From positions 355,143,400-355,207,399 of the forward strand of contig NC_066579.1 of the NCBI RefSeq assembly GCF_024323335.1: 64,000 nt of DNA. The letters run 5' to 3'. Source of the DNA: Lathyrus oleraceus. Lineage: Eukaryota > Streptophyta > Magnoliopsida > Fabales > Fabaceae. Position numbers and translations under genes: made by a program. Below are positions 22,275-33,869 of the stretch, piece after piece; the first letter of the stretch is position 1, and each line of letters begins with the position of its first letter. Below the pieces are notes generated by a model. That model was not told where the DNA came from, ran no database searches, and saw only the letters and a program-made list of their open reading frames with translations.

Positions 22275-25200
22275 CATTGCCTATTTAAGAAAACTTAAGG
22301 CTTCAAATTCATAATCAATTGGCTTCTGAAAGCAAGAGGAAGAGAAATAAAGCAAATCCATATCAAGATCAAGTGGAATTAGATCAACTCGAAGGTGATT
22401 TTTCAGAAACTTCTTCTCTTCGATTCTCTCTCAATTCTTCACTATTCTTGTTGATTTTTGGTTGTCTGAAGTACTATCAATGTATGCAAGAAGATTGAGT
22501 TGCTTTGAGGTCAAATCAAAGCAACTCAGTTCATGATCTTCAAAATTCAAATCCCTGTATCTTTTTATATACTTGGAATTGGATAAAGCTGGGGCTAGAT
22601 TCGAGCTCCTGAGCATTTTTTCTTTAAATCCATGTCTTGCTTTTTATCATTTTGGTGATGGTTGATGGTGGACTAGTCCGGTGAGGTCCACCAGAGAAGA
22701 AGACCGGAGCTCTGGCTCCGGTGATGTGTTGTCATGCATCTCAACCATAGGATCCAGTTCAAATGTTTTAATCTCGTGCGTTGCTTTTGATTACCATGTG
22801 TGTGGTTCAGTTGACCAGGGAACAGGTGGAATGCACACTTATCACCATCTGATCTGCCACCTCAATTAATGAGGGAGATCAGATGGTTCTCAATTTTTGA
22901 ATTTCTTATTATTTCATTTAATTGCTTATTTTTAATTAATTCATATTAATTTCATTATTAATCCAAAAAATATGGGACTTTCCCCAAAAAAATTCAAATA
23001 TTTTTCTCTTTCATTTTCTGAATTAAAATTATTTTTTGGATTAGTTTTGATATATTTCATGATTTAATTACTTTTATGCATATTTTTAATTATTTAAAAA
23101 TACTTATGACTTTTCAAAAATAATGAAATTTTTTGTCCAAGGTCCTTTGACCTTGTTCGACCTATGATAAATCTCTTGGCCATTTATTTGGTGTTTTGAA
23201 GAGTTTTTAGGGTTTTGATCAAATATACTTTAATTTAAATGCATTTTAACTTTATTTTTAAATGTTTAATTGTGTAGAAATTATGTTGAGCCATTTTTTT
23301 TGACTTGTGAAACTTGACTATGTGTTTGGGCCTTGGTCAAGGTTGATTTGAATTTTGTTGGATTAAAATCATTGGATTTAGGGGATTGATGAAATGTACA
23401 TTTCATATCCCAAAATGAATGAATGATTTTAATTTGATAAAAATTTTCCCATGACTAATTTGTGTTTGTCTCATTTCCCCTCCCTCTTCATCTTCAATCT
23501 CATTCTATCCCATCCCTCTCATTGACAAATGAAGTCTCACTATCCTAAGGTGTGGTTCATCAATAACTTTGTGTTAGATGAACCAATATAAGTATGGATG
23601 GGATTAGATGCATCCTTTGATCATTTCCTGTTTGTGTGTGGTATGTTTTAGGAGTATGCTCCATTATACCATATCTCTAACATGCATTAACACCAAAATT
23701 TCTATTGCTCGGCCTCAGATAGTTGTGACTTTTACATAAGTCTAATCACGATTGCTTAACATAGCGCTAAATTTTGACCCAAAAGGCATATCATTCTAGT
23801 AAGTGAGATTGTAAGTCTCCCCTCTTTCATGGTATTATATGGAAACTTTGCCTTTTTTCCTTACTTTGGAAGATGTCTTGGTTCAAGGATCCATGCTTGT
23901 GAATAGAGGATTGAGTGTTCTCCAAAGAATGACTTAAACAACTAAAAAACAAAACTTCACTAACATCTAATCAAATAATAATTTGACTAACCTTTTAATT
24001 TCAAGCCATTTATTTAATGCACTTTAAATTCAAGCCATTTATCATTTGTCACTTTACATATCATTTAACTTGTTTATGCTAATATCTTTTTCAGTTTGCT
24101 CACTTGAGCCATATATTGTGATTGTATATATTTGTTTGTGTATCTTGTTTGTGTTTGTGGTCTTAGGACCTTAAAATACTTAATAAACAACAAAAACCCT
24201 AAAACATGCTTGTGTGGACTATTGGATTTGATCCGAGCTTTGGACTTAGAATTAGGCAACATTCCCTATGCAAAGGACTTGGCCAATGCTAACATTTCAG
24301 AAACCAAGTTCTCGTGATTCAAGTTTTCATCTGATACAAGTATTGAGATCCACTCGAGTTCATCTTCTACATGGTCTTGATGCAAATGTTACTTTGAACC
24401 CGTGTCTAATTCCTTATTCTGAGCCATTCAAGGAGTATGTCATCTGATACATGGGAAGATTAAGAGAAGACTTTGAAGTTTCTAGCTTGGATGTGGCTAT
24501 CTTTATTTGATACCTTGCTCTTCATCTTGCTATTTGTTTATTGATATTGCTTTATTCCAAAGTCCAAAGGAAAACTGGGTTTCTATATGACATTCTTGTC
24601 TATTGGATTGCATCCCGTTGGTAAGATCTTTTCAACTTTTAACTTTTAATTTTGTGCTTAGGATTAGTCTCTTCATCTCCTCCCATTTCTTAAATTTTAA
24701 ATCTCTCCCCCCTTTACAAAATCTTCTTTGCTTGTGATTTCTAAACTTAGACTTTATTGCAAACTAGAAACTCTGGCCTTATGCCATTGCGTTTTTACAC
24801 TCTTTTCTTAATCAAACTTGTAAATGAACTTAACCATATTGACTTAAAATTTCAAAAGAAAAAAAAAACTAACACTCATTCAAACTCTTTTAGGCCTTTT
24901 GTGCCTCTTTTAAATTTAAAATTTTGATTAAAAGCAATCCACTCGCTTTGAAATTGATACCACGAACTACGAGGTTTTGATCCCTCATTTTTATGTTGGT
25001 ACGTAGGCACAAGTTCGAAGGTCTTGTCAAACACAAAAGTATAATTAATAAATTCTTTTCTCATCCCCACACTCTATTTTTCTCAAACATCTTTATACCA
25101 AAAACACATTCACACATAAAAAAGGGCTCCCTAGGAGTACCTAGGACACTTTGGGTGTTAACACCTTCCCTCTGTGTAACTAACCCCCTTACCTGTAATC

Positions 25201-25358
25201 TCTGGCATTTTATTAGTTTTGATTTGAAAAATTCTTATCTTTGGGTTTTGTTCGTACTTTACCTTTTTCTTTTGGAAACAATAAAAACGCGATAGCGACT
25301 CTGGATTTATTGACGTTAAGTTTATCCATAGCTTAATAGTCATGAATTTACCGCTACA
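22275..25358 (+). repeat. Element B 5' LTR, second part
   Basis: Resumes the LTR after C and aligns with 52603-55236. Relative to the 3' LTR it lacks 140 bp at a TCAA junction (22315-22318). It ends TTTACCGCTACA at 25358, giving a 5' LTR of about 4590 bp. The stretch 25115-25215 carries the CCTTCCC/GGTGTTAACACC block shared with the 3' ends of the other LTRs. It contains no gene. Confidence 0.93.
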
Positions 25359-25367
25359 GAAATTAAG

Positions 25368-25386
25368 TGGCAACTCTGCTGGGGAG
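25368..25386 (+). other. Element B tRNA primer-binding site
   Basis: TGGCAACTCTGCTGGGGAG lies nine bases inside the 5' LTR end. It differs from the C site by A for G at the fifth base and at the last positions. Confidence 0.85.
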
Positions 25387-26237
25387 TAGTCTCCAATGGG
25401 TTTAGCCTACTTTTTTATGTATATATATTTGTATATTTGATGTTTGTATATTTGTTTGTATAATATAATCTGCCTGTTGTGCTTGGTGATCTCTGGGTGG
25501 TGAAATAATTTATAACCCGAACTTGAGTGCAATTAAGATACGATGATGGTATAGTCATGTTCGACTTGTGTGGAGTAGTCCTTAACAAGTTGGCTTGAGA
25601 CTCATCTACTCAGTGGAGACCCTTTTGGAGCTATTGATGTCACACAAGTTATTTGTGGTTAGGCATTACTTTATCTGATTTGGGGTCCGAGAAGCTGATG
25701 ATCGTAGAAAATTTAACCCAACTTGGCCTATTTAGAACGTAGTGGGGAGACTGTTCAAGTGTAGACTTGATAACAGTTGTTACGCGATACTACACCCAGA
25801 CGAGTTTCTCTTGAGAATATTATGGGTTGATGAGTCAGTCATCCTAACTTGTAATATCCGATAGATGGAATTAAGACTCTGGGAACTTTTTAGAACATGA
25901 TCTACAGGTTTTTATCCTTAGTACACTCCTTTAGGATGGTTCTTAACCTGACTCTATGCCCGTGACTCACAACAAACCCTTGATTCTTGGTTGATCCAAT
26001 CAAGTCTTGTCAATATCAATGGAACTTGGGTGTTGATAAAATAAAAACCATAATCCATCAAAATGGATAATTGACCTTGACAATGACTTGATTCACCCCT
26101 TGACATTTGCTTGTTTGCCTTGTGTGTGATCCCTTATTTGTGATTATTGCATTCATGCATTCATGCACATCATAACATTCATCACATGAAAAGTAACTTC
26201 AAGTAACTGAGGTTTTATTTGCAAATATTTTCAGACC
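25387..26237 (+). other. Leader of element B before ORF1
   Basis: About 850 bp of untranslated leader. I see no ORF, repeat or stem-loop like the one in C's leader. Confidence 0.6.
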
Positions 26238-27728
26238 ATGGACTGTGGACGAAGGAACACTAAGAAGTACAGTTTCAGATGTCCCGACTTGAAAGAGCTA
26301 AGGAAGTTATCATCTTTTGTATTAGATCCCTTGGACTTCAAGCAACATCATGGGAAGCTTCTATTTGTATTGTCTATTGATATGGTTGAAGGACTCTTGA
26401 GTGTGTTGGTTCAGTTTTATGATCCTCTCTACCATTGCTTCACTTTTCCCGATTATTAGCTTATGCCTACGTTAGAGGAATACACCCATCTCTTGGGAAT
26501 ACCTGTTTCTGACAAGCTACCTTTCAGTGGATTGGAGGAGATTCCCAGATCTCATATTATAACTGAAGCTCTTCATCTGAAGAAGTCTGAGATTGAGGCT
26601 TATTGGGTGAAGAAAGGAGGAATATTTGGGTTGACTTTTGAGTTTCTCATTGGGAAAGATATTTCCTTTGCTCAAGTCGGTGGTGTGGATGCTTTTGAAG
26701 CCATATTTGTGTTGCTCATCTATGGTTTGGCTTTGTTCCCTAAGATTGACAGTCTTGTTGATGTTAATGCCATTAGAATCTTCTTGATTGGGAATCATGT
26801 GCCTACTCTGTTAGGTGATATGTATTTCTCTTTGCATTTGAGTAATTCTAAATATGGTGGAACTATTGTGTGTTATGTTCCTCTTCTGTACAATTGGTTT
26901 ATTACGCACTTGCCTCAGACGCCTTCTTTTGTGGAAAACAAACAATGTCTACGGTGGTCTCAGAGATTTATGTCGCTCACTAATGATGATATTGTTTGGT
27001 ATGATTCTTCATTGAGTAGCTTGGAAATTATTGATAGTTGGGGTGAATTCTCTAATGTACCCCTTATTGGTACACAAGGGGGAATCAACTACAACCCTAC
27101 TTTGACTCGTCGTCAACTTGGGTTCCCCTTGAGAGACAAACCTAATAACACTCAGTTAGAAGGTCTTTTCTATCAAGAGGGTAAAGATCCCCAACATTTG
27201 AAGCAGAAGATGGTGCATGCTTGGTATAATGTGCATAGGAAAGGAAGATCCGAGCTTGGTCCGTGCAACTATGTAGCTTTGGAAGCTTACACTGTTTGGG
27301 TGAAGAAAAGAGCTTTGGAGTTGAAGATGCCTTATGCTTGTGAGAGAACTATATCTATGGTTGTGGATGAACCATTAACTCTCCCTAACCAAGATCTAGA
27401 GGAGTTGGAAGACGCACTCGCCAAGATGAAGCAAGAGAAGGATATGTGGAAGGAGCGGTTTCGTGCTTTGAGCCAAAAACATGAGGAGTTGCAGCTTAAG
27501 TCACAGGATAAATACGCACTTATTGAACTTCTTCAAGACCAAGCAGTGAAGAGACAAAGAGATCCAAATGGTCCATCTTCCTCTAGTATGCCTCATCCTT
27601 CCGGTGCTTGGAAGAAGATTATTGACCAGCTCGTCCTTGAGAAGGCTCAGATGAAGACTTCTTTTGAGCCCGAGATTCAATGCATCCGAAGGAAGTATGC
27701 TCCAGTAGCTAGATCATCTGACATTTAG
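26238..27728 (+). pseudogene. Element B ORF1, Ogre-specific upstream protein (DUF7745-like)
   Basis: A frame of 496 codons starts MDCGRRNTKKYSF and is broken once by TAG at 26457-26459, after which it runs to 27728. The segment PTLEEYTHLLGIPVSD and the following 300 residues resemble the plant-mobile-domain/DUF7745-type proteins common in legume genomes (recalled family, moderate certainty). The C-terminal 110 residues are charged and predicted coiled coil (LEELEDALAKMKQEKDMWKE region). ORF1 upstream of gag is diagnostic for Ogre, and its role is unknown. It is separated from gag by 231 bp of non-coding sequence and is absent from C. Confidence 0.8.
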
Positions 27729-27959
27729 GGGATCCTTAGGATGATTAGTTTCCTTTTCTCTTGTCTTTCTATTTTGGTTTCTGAAATTATACTCAGTGTA
27801 ATCCTTCCAAATTATATGAATAAAAGAGATTTTTATGGTCAATCAAATTGTTATTATTATTGTATATTTGAAAATAAAATAGTATGTTCCTTGAAAATAA
27901 AAACAATAAAAAACATTGCATTTCATGCATCATTTGCATAAACAGGTTTCTTCTGCCAA
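27729..27959 (+). other. Spacer between ORF1 and gag of element B
   Basis: AT-rich, non-coding, with a pyrimidine-rich part ending CAG near 27945 that could be a splice acceptor. I have no second copy to test this. Confidence 0.4.
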
Positions 27960-29510
27960 ATGTCTTATCGGTTATTCTTCTGTGCTTCAGCCAAGGTGAC
28001 TCACCGATACAACACTCACGCCAATCAACTGAGAATCATGGAACATTTGGAACAAGAGAACCAAGAACTGAAGGATGAGATTGCTCGTTTAATAGCTATG
28101 ATGGAGTATGTTCTAGCTGCTCAGAGTCAGTCTTCTCCAACGCCTGCAACTCCTCCTCCTCAGAGGACTGCCATCTCAGAGGTTGCTACCTCAACTATGT
28201 CTGCTACACAATTTGCTGCGACTATGCCTGCCGAGTTCCCATGGGGAATGCCACCGAATTTTATGCCTGAAGGGTTTGTGCCTACTTTTGCTTCCATGTC
28301 GGCATCTAGCACGATCATGTTTGTGTCGCCTCCAGTTATTCACACTCTGCCTCGTGTTGAGGACACCATCTACCATTTCGAGCCGTTTGAGGGTCCGGAT
28401 GTTTATGAGAAGATGGATGAGATGAAGGATCAGTTCCTTGAGCTGCGAAAGGAATTGAAGACTCTGGGAGGTAAGGACCTATTCAGTAAGAGTGTTGTTG
28501 AACTTTGCTTAGTACCGAATGTCAAGATCCCAATGAAGTTCAAAGTCCCTAACTTTGAAAAGTATAAGGCAAATACCTGTCCGCTGAGCCACCTCGTCAT
28601 GTATGCCAGAAAAATGTCAACTCAAACTGATAATAATCAGTTAATAATTCACTACTTCCAAGACAGTCTGACTGGTGCCGCTTTGAGGTGTTACATGGGG
28701 CTAGATAGTGCAAGTGTTCACACATTTAAGGATTTGGGTGAAGCTTTTGTAAAGTAGTATAAGTACAACGTGGACATGGAGCCTAATAGAGACCAGTTGA
28801 GGTCTATGTCTCAAAAGGACAAAGAGACAGTTAAAGAGTATGCCCAGAGGTGGAGAGAGCTTGTTGGTCAGATCAATCCTCCGTTGGAAGAGAAAGAGAT
28901 GACCAAGATTTTCCTTAAGACCTTGAGTTCGTTTTATTACGAACGAATGATTGCTAGTGCCCCCAGTGATTTTACCGAAATGGTAAACATGGGGATGAGA
29001 TTAGAAGAAGGAGTCTGAGAGGGACGTCTGTCTAAGGAAGAGGTGTCAACTAGTAAGAAGTATGGAAGCAATTTCGCTAGAAAGAAGGAAGGTGAAACCA
29101 ATACAGTGTCAGTAGGGAGGCAGAGAAGGCCTCATGTCAAATGAAATACGCAAACCCGTTAGCATCATCACCAAGTCTCGTCAGTTATTCCGGTATTTTC
29201 AAACAATCAATCAGTGCCAGTTCAACAACAACGTCAACAACAAACACAACAAAGAACAAACAACAACAACAACAATAATCAACAACAACAAAGTTTCGAG
29301 AGGAAGAAGGTATCTTTTGACCCTATTCCTATGACGTACGCCGAGCTTTATCCGTCTTTGGTTCTCAAGAACCCACTTCAGCCAAGAAATCCGCCGCAAA
29401 TTCCAGAACCACTTCCATGGTGGTATAAGCCAGAACTTCGTTGTGCCTTTCACCAAGGAGCTCCCGACCATGATATTGAAAACTATTACCCATTGAAGTA
29501 TGAGGTCTAG
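27960..29510 (+). pseudogene. Element B Gag, multiple stops
   Basis: Gag is homologous to C Gag: a coiled coil near the start (LEQENQELKDEIARLIAMME), then FQDSLTGAALRCYMGL and VKEYAQRWRELVGQINPP. The single reading frame is interrupted at 28755 (TAG), 29016 (TGA), 29142 (TGA), 29160 (TAG) and 29508 (TAG). The zinc motif near 29446-29490 reads CAFHQGAPDHDIENY, so its last cysteine is replaced by tyrosine. A CAA microsatellite (about 29221-29300) encodes a Gln/Asn run. At 28755 and 29508 the C homologue has Gln, so CAG to TAG explains those stops. Confidence 0.88.
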
Positions 29511-31285
29511 ATGTTAGTTAAGAGTGGGATGGTGTCCTTTGAGGACCGCACGCCAAATGTGAAAGCTAATCCGTTGCCTGCTCATGGTAATTCCTCTGTC
29601 AATATGGTAGATGGTTGTCTAGGAAGTTTCAGATTGTTCGATGTGCGACGTATTCGTCGGTCCTTGGTAAAGATGCATAAGACCCGGTGTACCATCAGTG
29701 ATTGTGAGCACGACCATGAAGCTTGTGCAATTTGCAGCATAAACCCCCGTGGGTGTTCAATTGTCAAGAGAGATATCCAGAAGTTGATAGATAAGAATGT
29801 AATCCAAATTCAACAATCAAGGGATATAAATGATGTGAATGTTATAGTACCAGTGTTTAAAACCCCTGAGCGGGTAGTGATTTAGTTTGATAATGGTAGC
29901 AGTGACAGCGTCAATAGATCGGTATCACCGTTAGTAATACGGTTAGCGGGCCACCTCCCATATGCATCCGATAGAGTTGTTCAGTACCAATATAATGCAC
30001 CAATGTTAGAGAATGGTCAAGAGGTTCCGTTGCCTATGACCAATTCTGTTGTAAACATTGCTGATGTTACGAATGTGACCCGTAACGGTCGTGTTTTTGA
30101 ACTCGTTTTCCCGAAAGATGTAGAAGATGTGTCCGTTGGTAAGAAGGTTGATGTGTCTGTGGTGAATCCGGTTAGTGCTCCAATGTGTCAGTCTGGTGAA
30201 TCCAGCAAATTAAAGCTTAATGATGATGATGAGGTACTGAGATTAATAAAGAAAAGTGAATTTAATATGGTGGAGCAGCTGCTCCAAACTCCATCGAAGA
30301 TTTCAGTGTTGTCTCTGCTCATGAATGCTGAAGCGCATAGAGAAGTATTGCAAAGGATGTTGGAGAACGCCTACGTCGAGCATGATGTGATTGTTGATCA
30401 ATTTGACCACATTATGGCTAACATTACTTCCTGCAACAACTTGAGTTTCTGTGATGAAGAACTTCCCGAGGAAGGCAGAAATCACAATCTGGCACTACAT
30501 ATATCGATGAACTACAAGGAGGATGTGTTGTCAAATGTGTTGGTTGATACCAATTCTTCTCTCAACGTACTCCCAAGATCAACTCTATCCAGATTATCCT
30601 ATCAAGGCGCTCCGATGAGGTATGGCGGCGTGATTGCTAAAGCTTTTGATGGTTCTCGCAAGACTGTTTTAGGAGAAGTGGACCTTCCGGTGAAGATAGG
30701 TCTGAGTGATTTCCAAATTACTTTTCAAGTAATGGATATCCACCCGGCCTATAGTTGCTTATTGGTAAGGCCATGGATCCATGAGACTGGAGCTGAGACA
30801 TCCACTCTACACCAGAAATTGAAATTTGTAAAGAATGGCAAGCTTGTCATTGTAGGTGGAGAGAAGGCACTGTTGGTGAGTCATCTGTCATCTTTCTCAT
30901 ATGTGGAAGCTGAGGAGGAGGTTGGAACTCCATTCGAAGCTTTATCTATTGTTGAAGTTAATAAAACCGAGGCACTCGTGTCCTCTTGCAAAGACGCTCA
31001 GAAAATTATAGAAGATGGCAGTATTGACCAGTGGGGCCGCATGGTAGAGATCGCCGAAAATAAGAGTAGAGTTGGATTGGGATTTCAGCAAGGGTTGTCT
31101 TATGTCAAAGTTGAAGATATGCAACCCAGTTTTTGTAGCGGAGGGTTCATCCATAGTAATGAACAACACTCAGCTGCTGTGATCGAGGGTGACGAAGACG
31201 AAGATTGCGCCAATTTTGTGACGCATGGAAAGGCTTGCAACAATTGGGTTGCTGTTGATATTACTATTATTGTCCATCGCTCTAA
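29511..31285 (+). pseudogene. Element B aspartic protease, active site altered
   Basis: Same frame as gag, with TAG at 29883-29885. The protease motif that is DTGSS in C reads DTNSS here (about 30546-30560), so the invariant glycine is lost. VAKAFDGSRK is retained and LLGRPWIH has become LLVRPWIH. The upstream part matches C over the KKSEFNMVEQLLQTPSKISVLSLL region. The frame ends inside the intron donor and would continue into RT after splicing. A non-functional protease is the safe reading. Confidence 0.88.
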
Positions 31286-31541
31286 GTATTTTTTTTTCAT
31301 TATTTTAAGAAAAATCTTTCTCGTATGCCTAAGGGAGAAGTGAACATTGTTGGGCATTTTTCAAATTATCATCAATAAAATGCAATTCTATTCATCCACA
31401 TCTATGATGTTTTAGTTTTACTTTTTGCTTTTCTAAAAATGGTAATCACAAAAAACATAAACATAAATAATAATTGTCCATCTGCATAATACTTGGTCAC
31501 AAATTAATTCTCTAAAATCAAAATATCAAATTATTATGCAG
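31286..31541 (+). other. Spliced intron of element B between protease and RT (256 nt)
   Basis: Donor AA/GTATTTTT at 31286 and acceptor TTATTATGCAG ending at 31541. The upstream exon leaves two bases and the downstream exon supplies one, so the frames join (phase 2), exactly as in C (14601-14847). The interior is AT-rich and carries stops. Confidence 0.82.
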
Positions 31542-32655
31542 GTTGGTTTCTAAACCCATTGAATACAATGATCCTACTCCTTCTCCAAACTTTGAATTCC
31601 TTGTGTTTAAGGCTGACGAAGAAAGTTATGAAGAAGTATCTGATGAATTATCTCGTGTACTTGAGAACAAGGAAAAAGCCATTCAGCCATTTGAAGAACA
31701 TATTGAACTAGTCATCTTGGGTTCCGAAGAGGATGTGAAGGAAGTCAAGATTGGGTCTCAACTGTGTCCAGAGGTTAATAAGGGGTTGTTTGATCTTCTC
31801 TGAGAGTATTCAGATGTGTTTGCTTGGTCCTATCAAGACATGTCTGGTTTGGATTATGAGATTGTGGAGCATAGATTGCCATTGAAACCAGAATGTCCGC
31901 CAGTCAAACAGAAGTTGAGGAGGACTCATCCCGACATGGCAGTAAAGATCAAAGAAGAAGTGAAGAAGCAGATTGATGCCGGTTTCCTTGTTACTGCTGA
32001 ATATCCATAGTGGGTGGCCAATATTGTGCATGTTTCGAAGAAGGATGGAAAAGTCTGCATGTGTGTCGATTATAGAGATTTGAACAAAGCTAGTCCGAAA
32101 GATGATTTTCGTCTGCCACACATTGATATGTTGGTAGACAATACAGCTAAATTCAAAGTCTTTTTCGTTTATCGATGGATTTTCCGGTTATAATCAAATC
32201 AAGATGGCAATAGAAGATATGGAGAAGACCACGTTCATTACACCCTGGGGAACATTTTGTTATAGAGTGATGCCTTTCGGTTTAAAGAATGCTGGTGCAA
32301 CGTACCAGAGAGCTATGACCACTCTTTTTCATGATATGATGCATAAAGCGATCGAAGTCTATGTTGATGATATGATTGCTAAATCCAGTGATAAAAAAGA
32401 ACATGTTGAGCATTTGTTGAAGTTATTCCAGCGTTTGAGGAAGTACAAACTCCGCTTTAATCCCAATAAGTGTACATTTGGTGTTCGTTCTGGTAAGTTG
32501 TAGGGCTTTATTGTCAGTGGAAAGGGTATTGAAGTTGATCCTGCCAAGGTCAAAGCAATACAAGAGATGCATGCGCCCAAAACTGAGAAGCAAGTCAGAG
32601 GTTTTCTCGGCCGCTTGAATTATATCTCAAGATTTATATCGCATATGATTTCCAC
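31542..32655 (+). pseudogene. Element B reverse transcriptase, disrupted
   Basis: The region is homologous to C RT, with VDYRDLNKASPKDDF, MDGFSGYNQIKM, PFGLKNAGATYQRAM and an intact YVDDMIAKS (about 32361-32387). Breaks: TGA at 31801 (Arg in C), TAG at 32008, a frameshift between about 32150 and 32180, TAG at 32501, and a further frameshift near 32650. The order and length match C, so it was once full length. Confidence 0.9.
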
Positions 32656-33869
32656 ATGTGTGCATATATTCAGCTTTTTCGGAAAGATCAGTCTTGCGAT
32701 TGGATCGAAGATTGCCAGAAAGCTTTTGACAGTATCAAGGAGTATCTGCTTGAGCCTTTGATCCTGTCGCCGCCTATTGAAGGAAGACCGTTGATCATAT
32801 ATTTGACTGTGCTTGAAGAGAGTACGGGTTGTGTTCTTGGTCAGCAAGACGAAACTAGAAAGAAAGAATATGCAACTTACTACCTAAGAAATTCACCGAC
32901 TGTGAGACTCGGCATTCTATGCTTGAAAAGACTTATTGCGCATTGGCTTGGGCTGCTAAGCGTCTGCGTCAGTATATATTGAATGATACAACTTGGTTGA
33001 TATCCAAGATGGATTCGATCAAGTATATTTTTGAGAAGCATGCTTTAACTGGGAGGATTTCCCGTTGGTAGATGTTGTTATCCGAGTATGATATTGAATA
33101 CCGATCTCAAAAAGCAATTAAAGGTAGGTTCTTGGCCGACCATTTGGCTCACCAACCGATCGAAGATTATTAGTCAGTACAATATCATTTTCCTGATGAA
33201 GAGATCTTGTACCTAAAGATGAAAGATTGTGATGAACCATTGCTTGAAGAAGGGCCAGAACCTGGTTCCCGTTGGGGCATGGTATTTGATGGAGTTGTTA
33301 ATCAGTATGGTAATGGCATTGGGGCAGTGATTATTACTCCTCAAGGCACTCATTTTCCGTTTACAGCTAGATTGACTTTCAAGTGTACAAATAATATGGT
33401 TGAATATGAAGCTTGAGTTATGGGGCTTGAAGAGGCCATTGATCTCAGAATCAAGTATTTGGACGTCTATGGAGATTCAACTTTGGTTGTGAATCAAATC
33501 AAAGGTGAATGGGAGACGAATCAACCCGGTTTGCTACCATATAGAGATTATGCTAGGAGGATTTCAACTTTCTTTACAAAGGTTGAATTTCATCATATCC
33601 CTCGAGATGAAACTTGGATGGAAGATGCACTTGTAACGTTGGCTTCAATGATTGTGGTGAAGTTTGGGAATGAAGTTCCCAATTTAATTGTGATGCATCT
33701 TGATAGGCCAGCCCATGTGTTTGTTGTTGAAGAAATCAAAGATGAAAAGTCGTGGTATTTTGATATTAAATGTTTCCTCCAAATTCATATTTACCCGTTA
33801 GGGGCATCTTTGAAAGATAATAAGACTTTGAGGAGATTAGCTGGCAACTTCTACCTGAATGGTGATATG
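32656..33869 (+). pseudogene. Element B RNase H domains, disrupted, cut by element S
   Basis: The first RNase H (QKAFDSIKEYL onward) has a frameshift near 32890 and TAG codons at 33069 and 33171; both align with Gln in C. The second RNase H lies at about 33260-33660, with MVFDGVVNQYGNG, VEYEA, YGDSTLVV and MEDALVTL. TGA at 33414 replaces the Cys of C's YEACIMG. The frame runs up to the TSD ATATG and continues at 47124, since the insertion of S did not change the reading frame across the duplication. Confidence 0.9.
33865..33869. repeat. Target-site duplication of solo LTR S, left copy (ATATG)
   Basis: Identical to 47119-47123 on the other side of S. Confidence 0.96.
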
